A stretch of DNA of 64,000 nucleotides from JAZQQB01 sp045628865 (GTDB lineage: Bacteria; Bacillota; Clostridia; Lachnospirales; Lachnospiraceae), in NCBI GenBank assembly GCA_045628865.1, contig JAZQQB010000029.1:7412-71411 (forward strand), read 5' to 3'. The position numbers were made by a program, and so were the translations under genes. The notes beneath the pieces are model-generated. The model saw only the letters and a program-made list of their open reading frames with translations. It ran no database searches and was not told the DNA's origin. Positions 51,461-60,150 of the stretch are shown here, one piece after another (within the stretch, counting starts at the first letter, position 1; the number at the start of each line of letters is the position of its first letter).

Positions 51461-53191
51461 ATGAAGAACATTATACGTAATCTTAATAAGGTACTAGACA
51501 AAAAGCAGAAGCAGCATTTGGGATTGTTAGCAATTCTAATCCTCATTGGCGGTATTTTGGAAACTGTGGGAATTACAGCTCTTACTTCAGTGGCAGCAGC
51601 TATTATTTCTGAAGATAATAAGATAGTAATCAAGTTAAAGAATATTCTTCAGGTGGAGGATACCAAGAGTCTTGTGATCACTATGCTGATAGTATTGATC
51701 ATTCTATATGTAATCAAGAATGGTTTTTTGATCTTCTTAACCTATGTACAGAATAAGTATATTGCCAATAACAGAAATCGTCTTATCAGTAATGTACTTC
51801 GAGAATTCTTAAACAGACCTTACGAATTCTACTTAGATGCAGATATTCCAACTGTATTTCGAATCACAGATGCAGATATCCCGCAGGTGTTTGTGCTGTT
51901 ATTGACGTTGACCCAGATTGCGACAGAGGCAGTGGTAGCGTTGTTTTTAAGTATTGTTTGTCTAGTGGCTTCCTTCGAGATGTCCTGCTTTATGATCATT
52001 GTCCTGATTGTGATGACTGTCTTAATGGTAGTAGTCTTAAAGCCACAGTTAAAGAAATATGGACAGAAGAACTTAACCACCCAGTCTAGAATTGCGAAAT
52101 GGAGAATTGAGGCAATTTATGGTATCAAGGATGTTAAGGTACTTCATAGAGAAGAGTTCTTTGCTTCTCATTATGAAGGAACTGGTGAAACAGGTGCTGT
52201 GATTGGAACCTGGTATGCGGTTTTGAATGCACTTCCAAGACTTCTTATTGAAGCAATTTTTATTGTTTGTTTGCTCGCATATATGATCTTTCAGCTGCTT
52301 CGTGGTGCAGATGTTGGATATATCGGAAGCCAGTTGGCAGTATTGGCAGTTGCTGCCAGTCGTTTACTTCCATGTGCCAATCGAATCAATACCTACATGG
52401 CAACGGTTGCATATTGTGAACCATGCTTGGATTACTTAGCTGAGCACATTGATCTTGATTACTTACGTGAAGCCAATTCCAAAAAGATTGAGAAGATCGA
52501 TGCTGCTCCATTAAAGCTTCAGGATAAGATTGAGTTATCACACATTGCGTATAAATATCCGAATACAGAGAAATATATCTTTGAGGATGCCGGCATGGTG
52601 ATTCCAAAAGCCAAGTCAATCGGTATCATGGGAACCTCTGGTTCTGGTAAATCAACTATTGTAGACATTCTGTTAGGTTTATTACATGCAGAAAAGGGAA
52701 ACATTACCTGTGATGGAAGAGATATTTTTGAGAACTATCCATCATGGCTTGCACAGATTGGATACATTCCACAATCCATTTATCTTGTAGATGAACCAAT
52801 CAGAAATAATATTGCTTTTGGTGTAGATGATGCGGAAATTGATGATGCAGAAATCTGGAGAGCCTTGGAAGAAGCGCAGTTAAAGGAATTCGTAGAATCC
52901 CTTCCAGAAGGTCTTGATACAACTATTGGTGATAGAGGTGTTCGTTTATCAGGTGGTCAGAGACAGAGAATTGGTATTGCAAGAGCACTTTACCATAATC
53001 CGGAGATCCTTGTATTTGATGAGGCAACTTCAGCACTTGATAACGAAACAGAAGCAGCATTGATGGAAGCTATCAATGGATTCCATGGCAAGAAGACCAT
53101 GGTGATCATTGCACATCGTTTAAATACCATTGAGAAGTGTGATATCATCTATAAGGTTGATGAGGGTAAAATTGTAGAAACACAGCTGTAG
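51461..53191 (+). CDS. ABC exporter half-transporter, PglK/MsbA-like flippase, second copy
   Basis: The 576 aa protein has six membrane helices (about 1-325) and an ATPase domain with Walker A GTSGSGKST (391-399), LSGGQRQR, Walker B ILVFDEATSALD and IIAHR. It aligns over its length with the exporter at 8007-9746, including the ends (KKTMVIIAHR and EKCD-x2-YKV), so the two are paralogues with separate operons. It most likely moves a lipid-linked oligosaccharide across the membrane. It lies between a GT2 and a fucosyltransferase-like gene. No Wzx-type flippase is present to compete for that role. Confidence 0.85.
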   Translation: MKNIIRNLNKVLDKKQKQHLGLLAILILIGGILETVGITALTSVAAAIISEDNKIVIKLKNILQVEDTKSLVITMLIVLIILYVIKNGFLIFLTYVQNKYIANNRNRLISNVLREFLNRPYEFYLDADIPTVFRITDADIPQVFVLLLTLTQIATEAVVALFLSIVCLVASFEMSCFMIIVLIVMTVLMVVVLKPQLKKYGQKNLTTQSRIAKWRIEAIYGIKDVKVLHREEFFASHYEGTGETGAVIGTWYAVLNALPRLLIEAIFIVCLLAYMIFQLLRGADVGYIGSQLAVLAVAASRLLPCANRINTYMATVAYCEPCLDYLAEHIDLDYLREANSKKIEKIDAAPLKLQDKIELSHIAYKYPNTEKYIFEDAGMVIPKAKSIGIMGTSGSGKSTIVDILLGLLHAEKGNITCDGRDIFENYPSWLAQIGYIPQSIYLVDEPIRNNIAFGVDDAEIDDAEIWRALEEAQLKEFVESLPEGLDTTIGDRGVRLSGGQRQRIGIARALYHNPEILVFDEATSALDNETEAALMEAINGFHGKKTMVIIAHRLNTIEKCDIIYKVDEGKIVETQL

Positions 53192-53212
53192 AAAAGTGAG
53201 AGATTATAAAAA

Positions 53213-54253
53213 ATGAGTGAAAAGAAAGTAATTGGAACAGAATTATTAAAGGGACAGGGACTTGGTAACCAGCTTTTTTGCTATGTTACCATTCGAGCTG
53301 TAGCCAAATCAATGGGATATGATTTCAGCATTCTTGGAGCGGATACCTTGGCAAACAACATGCATAGCAGCTGTGGTCTTTATTTCATGGACCTTGATCT
53401 TGGTGTTCCAATGGAAAAAGAAGATTTTGAAAAAGAATGTTTTGAGAAGGAACATAGATTGTATTTGGGTAATTCGAAGCATGATATTGAACATGGTGCC
53501 TATATTACAAATACAGATGAAGCGTTACTTCACAGTGAACCAGGAATTTTATGGGTTGGAAATATGCAGGCAGAAGATTATTTTTCTGCGTATAAAGAGG
53601 AACTGAAAGATTGGCTGAAAGTAAAACCAGAATATGACTGTATGGAGTATTCTAAGGATAATCTATGTATTATGCATCTGCGTTGTTCAGATTATATGGA
53701 TTCACCAGAACTGTTTCTGAAAAGAAAGTATTGGTTAAAAGGTATGAAACACATGAAAAAGATTAATCCTGATATGGAGTTCATGATCATTACAAATGAC
53801 GTTAAGATTGCCAATAAATTTTTGCCAGGTGTTCCTGCATATAATTTTGATCTTGCAAAAGACTATTCTATTATAAAGAATGCCAAATATCTTTTGTTAT
53901 CTAATTCATCATTTACTTGTTTTCCAGTATTTACAAGTGAAACGGTAAAGTATATTTTGGCACCTAAGTATTGGGCAAGACACAATGTTTCGGATGGTTA
54001 TTGGGCTTCAGAACAGAATATTTATTCGGGCTGGAACTACATGGATCGAAAGGGAAAAGTATATACGGCAGAAGAATGTAGGGAAGAATTACAGAACTAC
54101 AAACGTACTTCGCCTAAGTACAAAAAGTTGAATCAAAAGCTGTCTGGTGTAAGTTTGGTGTTAGCAAAAATCAGATACAAATGGATTCGTTTTACATGGT
54201 TCTTTGGAAGAGCAGTTCGTTCGCTCTATAGAAGAATTACAGGTAAACAGTAA
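53213..54253 (+). CDS. Divergent GT11-like fucosyltransferase
   Basis: The 346 aa protein keeps the GT11 N-terminus as GQGLGNQLFCYVTIRA and a SNSSFTCFPV block in the position of motif III. The H-x-R-R-x-D motif is altered to HLRCSDY (His155, Arg157, Cys158, Asp160), so the second arginine is replaced by cysteine. It is also longer than the copy at 45978, with a basic C-terminal tail (about 300-346). It may transfer fucose with changed acceptor use or another GDP-sugar. The HxR and Asp positions are kept, so activity is plausible. It is co-directional with the flippase and MBOAT genes. Confidence 0.75.
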   Translation: MSEKKVIGTELLKGQGLGNQLFCYVTIRAVAKSMGYDFSILGADTLANNMHSSCGLYFMDLDLGVPMEKEDFEKECFEKEHRLYLGNSKHDIEHGAYITNTDEALLHSEPGILWVGNMQAEDYFSAYKEELKDWLKVKPEYDCMEYSKDNLCIMHLRCSDYMDSPELFLKRKYWLKGMKHMKKINPDMEFMIITNDVKIANKFLPGVPAYNFDLAKDYSIIKNAKYLLLSNSSFTCFPVFTSETVKYILAPKYWARHNVSDGYWASEQNIYSGWNYMDRKGKVYTAEECREELQNYKRTSPKYKKLNQKLSGVSLVLAKIRYKWIRFTWFFGRAVRSLYRRITGKQ

Positions 54254-54271
54254 GAACGCTAGGAGCAAAAT

Positions 54272-55747
54272 ATGTTTTTTAATTCATATATTTTTATTCT
54301 GCTATTTTTGCCATTAAGTATAGTGGGATATTTTATATTAAATCATTTTAAACAATATAAAACTGCGACCGCTTTTTTAACTGTGATGTCTTTGTGGTTT
54401 TATGGATACTTTAGTTGGTTTTTCTTACTGACTTTGTTGATTGGAATTACAATAAATTTTTCAATTGGAAGGGTATTGTATAAAATGTCGCATAAGGAAA
54501 TACCTGCCAAGTGCATGAAGATACTTGAAGTGGCTGGTATTTTATTGAATTTATCTTATTTGTTTGTTTGCAAATATTATAATTTCTTTATTGATAATAT
54601 AAATGTATTGTTTCAGTCGAGTATTCCGTTTTTAAAAATTGCATTGCCGCTTGGGATTAGTTTTTATACATTCCAGCAAATTGCATTTATTGTGGATTCA
54701 TATCGTGGAGAAACAGAAAAGTACAGCTTTTTAGAATACGTATTGTTTATGAGTTTTTTTCCACAGATTATTCAGGGACCTATCTTATCCCATGCTGATT
54801 TTATGCCACAGTTGCGTGATATGGAAAAGAGAAAGGTAAACTATGAAAATCTTTTGAAAGGCTTTTATGGTTTTTCTTTGGGCTTGGCCAAAAAAGTACT
54901 GATTGCAGATACTCTAGCATCTATAGATCAGTTGGCAAAGGTTGATATTGTAGATCTTGGCTTAACGAATTCGTGGATTGCATTGATTTGTTATTCTTTA
55001 CAGCTTTATTTTGATTTTAGTGGATATTGTGATATGGCATATGGTTTAGGGTGTATGTTTAATCTCGATATGCCTGTAAACTTTAATTCTCCATATAAAG
55101 CGGTTACAATTGCAGATTTTTGGGATCGTTGGCATATGACACTTACCCGGTTCTTTACCAAATATGTATATTTTCCTTTGGGAGGAAGCCGAAAGGGTGT
55201 GATTAGAACTTATGTGAATATTATGATCATATTTATCGTAAGTGGATTATGGCATGGATCAGCATGGAATTATGTTGTATGGGGAATTATGAATGGTGTT
55301 GCAATGATTATATGCAGACTATTCAAGAAACAGATTGCGTATATACCAAAAGTGATTTTGGTTATATGTACATTCATTTTTGATCTGTTTCATATGGCTA
55401 TGTTTAATGCCCAAAATGTTGCACAGGGTAATCTCATTATTAAGCAGTGTTTTGTAGCACCAGTGAAGCCAGTAAAGCAGAGCTTCCTGGATTATTTTAA
55501 TGGAATCTTTGAGATAAATGCACTTGCAAAACTGGATTTATTCCATTTGCAGACAACATATCCAGCTATGTTATTTTTAGTATTTATTGGTGTATTATTA
55601 TGTGGTGTTTTCTTTATGAGGAATACACAGGAAAAAATGGCGGCCTATAAACCGACGGCATGGAAAATGGGAGTTACTATTTTCTTGCTGACCTGGAGTG
55701 TGATTTCAATGTCAGGTGTTGCCACCTTTTTGTATGTGAATTACTAA
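54272..55747 (+). CDS. MBOAT-family O-acyltransferase
   Basis: The 491 aa protein starts MFFNSYIFILLFLPLSI, the typical opening of AlgI/PatA-type MBOAT proteins (PF03062). About ten membrane helices follow. The catalytic-region motif is SGLWHGSAWNYVVWG, with His328 as the conserved histidine, and the upstream block is DFWDRWHMTLTRFF. MBOAT proteins carry acyl groups across the membrane for O-acetylation of surface polymers by a partner. The next gene encodes such a partner candidate. Its ribosome site (TAGGAGC) is good and it follows the fucosyltransferase-like gene by 18 bp. Confidence 0.9.
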   Translation: MFFNSYIFILLFLPLSIVGYFILNHFKQYKTATAFLTVMSLWFYGYFSWFFLLTLLIGITINFSIGRVLYKMSHKEIPAKCMKILEVAGILLNLSYLFVCKYYNFFIDNINVLFQSSIPFLKIALPLGISFYTFQQIAFIVDSYRGETEKYSFLEYVLFMSFFPQIIQGPILSHADFMPQLRDMEKRKVNYENLLKGFYGFSLGLAKKVLIADTLASIDQLAKVDIVDLGLTNSWIALICYSLQLYFDFSGYCDMAYGLGCMFNLDMPVNFNSPYKAVTIADFWDRWHMTLTRFFTKYVYFPLGGSRKGVIRTYVNIMIIFIVSGLWHGSAWNYVVWGIMNGVAMIICRLFKKQIAYIPKVILVICTFIFDLFHMAMFNAQNVAQGNLIIKQCFVAPVKPVKQSFLDYFNGIFEINALAKLDLFHLQTTYPAMLFLVFIGVLLCGVFFMRNTQEKMAAYKPTAWKMGVTIFLLTWSVISMSGVATFLYVNY

Positions 55748-55783
55748 TTTAGATTAAAAAGTTCGAAGATTTTGGAGAAGAAG

Positions 55784-56869
55784 ATGAAAAAGAAATTTAT
55801 CATATTTGCTTCTGTCCAAGTAGGGATTTTTTTGCTGATAGCAATTGCAATGATTGTGATTGATCCATATTTTCATTATCATAAGAATATGAAGGGTATA
55901 TCTTATCAGATGCTCAATGAAAGATATATCAATAATGGTATTAGTAGAAATTTCGATTATACAGGGCTGATCATGGGAACATCCATGACACAGAATTTTA
56001 AACCTTCAGAAGCAGAAGCGTTATTTGGCGGAACCTTTATAAAAACTCCTTATGCAGGAGCTGGCTTTAAAGAGCTTTCATCAAATATTCAAATTGCAGC
56101 AGATGCAAACAGTGAGCTGAATACTGTCATTATGAGTTTGGATTATGTAGGACTTAGAAGAGACAAGGATTATGTTGCTTATCCGGATATTCCAGAGTAT
56201 TTGTATGATGATGAGTGGTTTAATGATACTCAGTATATATATAACAAAGAAATACTTTACTATGGGTTGATCAAAACATTGATCAGTACGGCAAAAGGAG
56301 AAGAGAGTACTTCGTTTGACAGCTATTCGTCTTGGGCTAGTGAAGAAACAGGTTTTTCTCATATTATGGAATCATATGACCATGATGATTGGATCAGACA
56401 AAGAGATATTGGTAATTTCGATTATTTCGATTATGATACAGAATTAGAGAAAGCATATGATAATATTGATCAGAACATCGTAACATTGGTTGAGAATAAT
56501 CCAGATATTACGTTCTATTTCTTCTATTCGCCACATTGTATTTTGTATTGGGATTCGTTATATTACCAGGATACAATCAAAATGCAGTTGGCAGCAGAAC
56601 GACAGACATCAGAATTATTACTTCAGTATGATAATGTGAAATTATTTAGTTTCTTTAATGATTATGATTTAATATGTGATCTTAGTTTGTATCAGAATAA
56701 GGAACATTATATTGCTGAAGTGAATTCTTTGATTTTACAACGTATGAGTAACGGTGAGTATCAGCTTACCAAAGATAATTTAGATGAATATTCAGAAGCA
56801 GAATACAAATTCTATACAGAGTTTGATTATGAGGGATATTACCAGGAATGTTTAGAGGGCCTGCATTAG
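55784..56869 (+). CDS. Membrane-anchored SGNH/DltD-like protein, MBOAT partner
   Basis: The 361 aa protein starts at ATG 55784, after GGAGAAGA. The TTG at 55772 overlaps the ribosome site. A signal-anchor helix (about 5-27) precedes an extracytoplasmic domain. GTSMTQNF (Gly65-Thr66-Ser67) has the form of the block I nucleophile of SGNH hydrolases. A late segment with NKEHYIAEVN may supply the catalytic histidine. AlgJ/AlgX, DltD and PatB are known to work with MBOAT proteins and complete O-acyl transfer outside the cell. The pairing is inferred from adjacency and fold-like motifs, as the family was not recognised with certainty. Confidence 0.65.
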   Translation: MKKKFIIFASVQVGIFLLIAIAMIVIDPYFHYHKNMKGISYQMLNERYINNGISRNFDYTGLIMGTSMTQNFKPSEAEALFGGTFIKTPYAGAGFKELSSNIQIAADANSELNTVIMSLDYVGLRRDKDYVAYPDIPEYLYDDEWFNDTQYIYNKEILYYGLIKTLISTAKGEESTSFDSYSSWASEETGFSHIMESYDHDDWIRQRDIGNFDYFDYDTELEKAYDNIDQNIVTLVENNPDITFYFFYSPHCILYWDSLYYQDTIKMQLAAERQTSELLLQYDNVKLFSFFNDYDLICDLSLYQNKEHYIAEVNSLILQRMSNGEYQLTKDNLDEYSEAEYKFYTEFDYEGYYQECLEGLH

Positions 56870-56906
56870 TCTTCTAAAGCATATAATACATTGACAGGGA
56901 GTAGTT

Positions 56907-58388
56907 ATGAAGGGTAAAAAAATTTATCAATTGATATATTGCTTAGGCTTGGCTGTACTGTTTGTGACGTTGTGCAGTCGTTCTTCATTTCTATATCCAA
57001 TGAATAATTGGGACGATTCCAATTGTTATCTTACAATCGGAAAAAGCATGCTGCACGGAAAGGTATTATACAAAGACATTTTTGATCATAAGGGGCCATA
57101 TTTGTATTTCCTTTATGGACTTGCATATTTGATAGATGCTACGAGCTTTTTCGGTGTATATTTGCTAGAGATTCTGTCATGTGCCTTTTCCCTTTTTTTT
57201 GCCTTTCATATCATAGTGGAATTTGCATCTGGAAAAGCAGGATATATCTTAACACCACTATTTGCAGCAACTGCTCTTTCTTCGGCAAGCTTTTACTGGG
57301 GAGGTAGTGCAGAGGAGATGTTCCTTCCATTCTTACTCTGGAGCTTATGGATCTTTGTGAAGAACTGGAAGAGTGATGAAGAGAATGAGTTATCGTTACA
57401 TGAGATATTTGTTATTGGAATATGTGCAGGTGTTTGGGCGTTAGTGAAGTATACATTGTTACTGTTCTTTGCTAGTATCATGATCTTGTTATTGCTTCAT
57501 AGAATTTATGAAAAAGATTTGAAGAATGCTCTGAAGTATTGTATTGCATTTTTCCTTGGATTTGTACTTGCCTTTATTCCTTGGGTGATTTATTTTGTGA
57601 GCAACGGTGCAGTAAAGGACTGGATTGACAGCTATATTCTAATCAACTATAAATATGCTAGCGGTGATTCAGCTTCTAAAGGTGTTGGAGCTACCATCTA
57701 TAACTGGGTTATGACTCTTTACTGGGATATTTACTACAACCCATTCTATATGATATGGGTGATTGTAGGGATGTTTGGTGTAATCTTTGGAAAGAGGAAG
57801 CATTGGATCACCAGGTTTGATCTATGGGTTATTTTTGGACTATCTTTCGTAGGTATTTATTTGAGTGGAACCATGCTTAAGTACTATGCACTTCCTCTTT
57901 GTATATTTGCTCCAATAGGACTTGGAATGGCTGGAAGATTTGCTGGAAAACTTTTAAAGAATGGTCTGAGCGTTAAGGCAGTGGCAGCATTAAGTTCTGT
58001 TATGGTATCGATATCAGCGGCAGGAGTTTATAAGCTATCTAACAATGTTTCCTTTATGAAAGAAACGGATTATTATCTATTTACATTTAGAGATATTATT
58101 TTGGAATCAGAGGATCCTAGCTTATTAAACTATGGTTGTCTTGATGCTGGATTATTTACCTTATGCGATATTCAGCCAGAAATGAAATGGTTTCATCAGG
58201 TAAATGCTCAAATTCCAGAAATGTTTGAAGAACAGCAGAATGCTATTGATCATGGATTGACAGAGTATGTATATGCTAGAAGTGATAGGTATCCTGCCAA
58301 TATAGATGTTCATTATGAGTTGGTTTCACAAATTCAGACAGATGTAACAGGTGTGGATTTTACATATTACTTGTTTAGAAGGAAATAG
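56907..58388 (+). CDS. GT39/PMT-like membrane glycosyltransferase
   Basis: The 493 aa protein has about ten helices. The first outer loop reads NNWDDSNCYLTIGKSMLHGKVLYKD (about 33-57). It carries the acidic pair of GT-C enzymes and the GKVLYKDIFDHKGP motif found in PMT-type glycosyltransferases and ArnT relatives. A YTLLLFFAS helix and a short soluble end follow. These enzymes take the sugar from a polyprenyl-phosphate donor at the outer face. The GtrB-like enzyme at 25377 could supply such a donor. A good AGGGAG site precedes ATG 56907. The exact product is unknown. Confidence 0.75.
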   Translation: MKGKKIYQLIYCLGLAVLFVTLCSRSSFLYPMNNWDDSNCYLTIGKSMLHGKVLYKDIFDHKGPYLYFLYGLAYLIDATSFFGVYLLEILSCAFSLFFAFHIIVEFASGKAGYILTPLFAATALSSASFYWGGSAEEMFLPFLLWSLWIFVKNWKSDEENELSLHEIFVIGICAGVWALVKYTLLLFFASIMILLLLHRIYEKDLKNALKYCIAFFLGFVLAFIPWVIYFVSNGAVKDWIDSYILINYKYASGDSASKGVGATIYNWVMTLYWDIYYNPFYMIWVIVGMFGVIFGKRKHWITRFDLWVIFGLSFVGIYLSGTMLKYYALPLCIFAPIGLGMAGRFAGKLLKNGLSVKAVAALSSVMVSISAAGVYKLSNNVSFMKETDYYLFTFRDIILESEDPSLLNYGCLDAGLFTLCDIQPEMKWFHQVNAQIPEMFEEQQNAIDHGLTEYVYARSDRYPANIDVHYELVSQIQTDVTGVDFTYYLFRRK

Positions 58389-58391
58389 AAC

Positions 58392-59174
58392 ATGGAAAAG
58401 ATAAATGGAAGATTGCAGCTTAAGAACGTAACCTTGGTTGCAATGACAAGCGTAAGAATTGAAGAGACGATAGATGCATTATTATATAGTATGAGGGAGA
58501 TTGACTATGCGGATGTGATTCTGATCACACATAAAAAGCCTAAGAATCTGCCGGATTCTATTCGTTATGAGCATATTGAAAAATTAAAGAATATCAATGC
58601 ATTTAATTATGACTGCGTTTACAGGTTAGGAGACTATATCCATACTGACTTTGCTTTATTGGTTCATTCAGATGGGTTTGTAGTCAATCCAGACAGCTGG
58701 CGAGATGAGTTCCTGGATTATGATTATATTGGATCACCATGGCCTAGAAATAGAGGCGAATGCGACAAAAGTCTGCGTACGCCGGATGGAGAAGAATGTC
58801 GAGTGGGTAACAGTGTTGGAATCCGAAGTAAGAGATTATTGGATTATCCCAAGAAGTATAATATGCCATGGATACCAGACTTAGATGGAACATACAACGA
58901 GGATACCTTTATCTGCTGTAGAAATAAAAGGGTATTTGAGGCTGCTGGAATGAAAATAGCACCATTAGAGGTTGCCATGTATTTTGGCAGGGAGAAGGAG
59001 ATTGAAGAAGCTGAAGGGAAGGATTTAAAACCATTTATTTTCCATAAATGGTGGGGTATAAACGAGCAGTATCCGAACTTTAACAGACCAGTCAAGGTGG
59101 ATCCATTCCATAAGGCTTGGAGATGGTTCCGTAAGGTAACGAAGCTAGACCAGAAGGATAAAGGGGAACAATAA
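58392..59174 (+). CDS. DUF5672 protein, probable glycosyltransferase
   Basis: The 260 aa protein has the features of DUF5672: VTLVAMTSVRIEETIDAL at the start, HTDFALLVHSDGFVV with a metal-site-like HSDG, DYDYIGSPWP and GNSVGIRSKRLLD, then NEDTFICC. The order (Rossmann-like start, DxD-like site, a G-rich and an ED motif) resembles GT-A enzymes such as GT2/GT32. DUF5672 proteins occur in cell-envelope gene clusters, but no activity is established for them. It is probably cytosolic and lies one base from the GT17 gene, suggesting a pair that adds one branch. Confidence 0.75.
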   Translation: MEKINGRLQLKNVTLVAMTSVRIEETIDALLYSMREIDYADVILITHKKPKNLPDSIRYEHIEKLKNINAFNYDCVYRLGDYIHTDFALLVHSDGFVVNPDSWRDEFLDYDYIGSPWPRNRGECDKSLRTPDGEECRVGNSVGIRSKRLLDYPKKYNMPWIPDLDGTYNEDTFICCRNKRVFEAAGMKIAPLEVAMYFGREKEIEEAEGKDLKPFIFHKWWGINEQYPNFNRPVKVDPFHKAWRWFRKVTKLDQKDKGEQ

Positions 59175-59175
59175 G

Positions 59176-60135
59176 ATGGTATATGATTGCTTTCAATTTT
59201 TTAATGAATTAGATATTTTGAAATTAAGACTTCATATCATGGATCCAATCGTGGATTATTTTGTGATCAGTGAGGCAACGCAAACCTTTTCAGGAATGAA
59301 GAAGCCTCTTTATTATGAAGAGAATAAGGAAATGTTCAAGGAGTTCGAACATAAGATCATTCATATTGTAGTGGATGATACGCCAAAGGAATTGACTTAT
59401 ACACACGATAGAGATAATTTTCAGAAGGATGCTGTAGCAAGGGGATTGAAGAATTGTAAGGATGATGATGTTATTATCTTTAGTGATCTAGATGAGATTC
59501 CGAATCCAGAAACTGTAAAGAAGTTACTTCCAGAGATTCAGCCAGATAAGATTTATCATATGGCTCAGAATTTGTATTATTGCTATATAAACATGTTAGA
59601 GGTTTCAGGAAGCTTACTTTCATGCACGGGCGAATTTGATGGTATTACAGAAAAGAAATGGCTTGGAACAAAGATTTTTACCTACGGATATTATAAGAAT
59701 TTGGGACTTGGATTGAACAGGTATCGTTTTCCAGAGAGAAAGGAAGACGGAATCCGAGTGGCTGATGGTGGATGGCACTTTGGTTATATGGGAGGTCATG
59801 GTGAGACTGATGTGAAGAAGCGTGTGCGGGAGAAGGTTATTTCTGCAGCACATCAGGAGGTAAACAACAAAGAGACCTTAGCCAAGGTAAAGGACCAGAT
59901 TGATGATGGTAAGGATCTTTTTGGCCGTGAAGCTGAGTTTATTCGTACAGAGATTGATGATACTTATCCGGAATATTTAAGATCGCATTTAGCAGAATAT
60001 GAGTATCTGATCAAGAAACCAGATACAGAAGAAGAACGTATAGCTAGAAAAAAACGTGAGGAACAGCGTGAGAAGAAAGCTAAGATGAAACGTGCGATTA
60101 AGAATGTGATCAAGAAGATGATTGGCAGGAAATAA
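59176..60135 (+). CDS. GT17 glycosyltransferase
   Basis: The 319 aa protein starts MVYDCFQFFNELDILKLRL, which with SEATQTFSG, HDRDNFQKDA and SDLDEIPNP (about 103-111) is the set of markers of GT17 (PF04724). Its best-known member is the eukaryotic bisecting N-acetylglucosaminyltransferase MGAT3. Bacterial homologues are found in capsule and O-antigen loci. The C-terminal 35 residues form a highly basic amphipathic helix likely to bind the membrane surface. It probably adds a beta-1,4-HexNAc-type residue on the cytosolic side, though the bacterial substrate is unknown. It starts one base after the upstream stop. Confidence 0.9.
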   Translation: MVYDCFQFFNELDILKLRLHIMDPIVDYFVISEATQTFSGMKKPLYYEENKEMFKEFEHKIIHIVVDDTPKELTYTHDRDNFQKDAVARGLKNCKDDDVIIFSDLDEIPNPETVKKLLPEIQPDKIYHMAQNLYYCYINMLEVSGSLLSCTGEFDGITEKKWLGTKIFTYGYYKNLGLGLNRYRFPERKEDGIRVADGGWHFGYMGGHGETDVKKRVREKVISAAHQEVNNKETLAKVKDQIDDGKDLFGREAEFIRTEIDDTYPEYLRSHLAEYEYLIKKPDTEEERIARKKREEQREKKAKMKRAIKNVIKKMIGRK

Positions 60136-60150
60136 TCCAAGAGGGTAGTA

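Noticed and set aside
56889..56896. TTGACA word before the GT39-like gene
   Set aside because: It lies within 17 bp of the start codon with no -10 box possible before the gene; chance occurrence.
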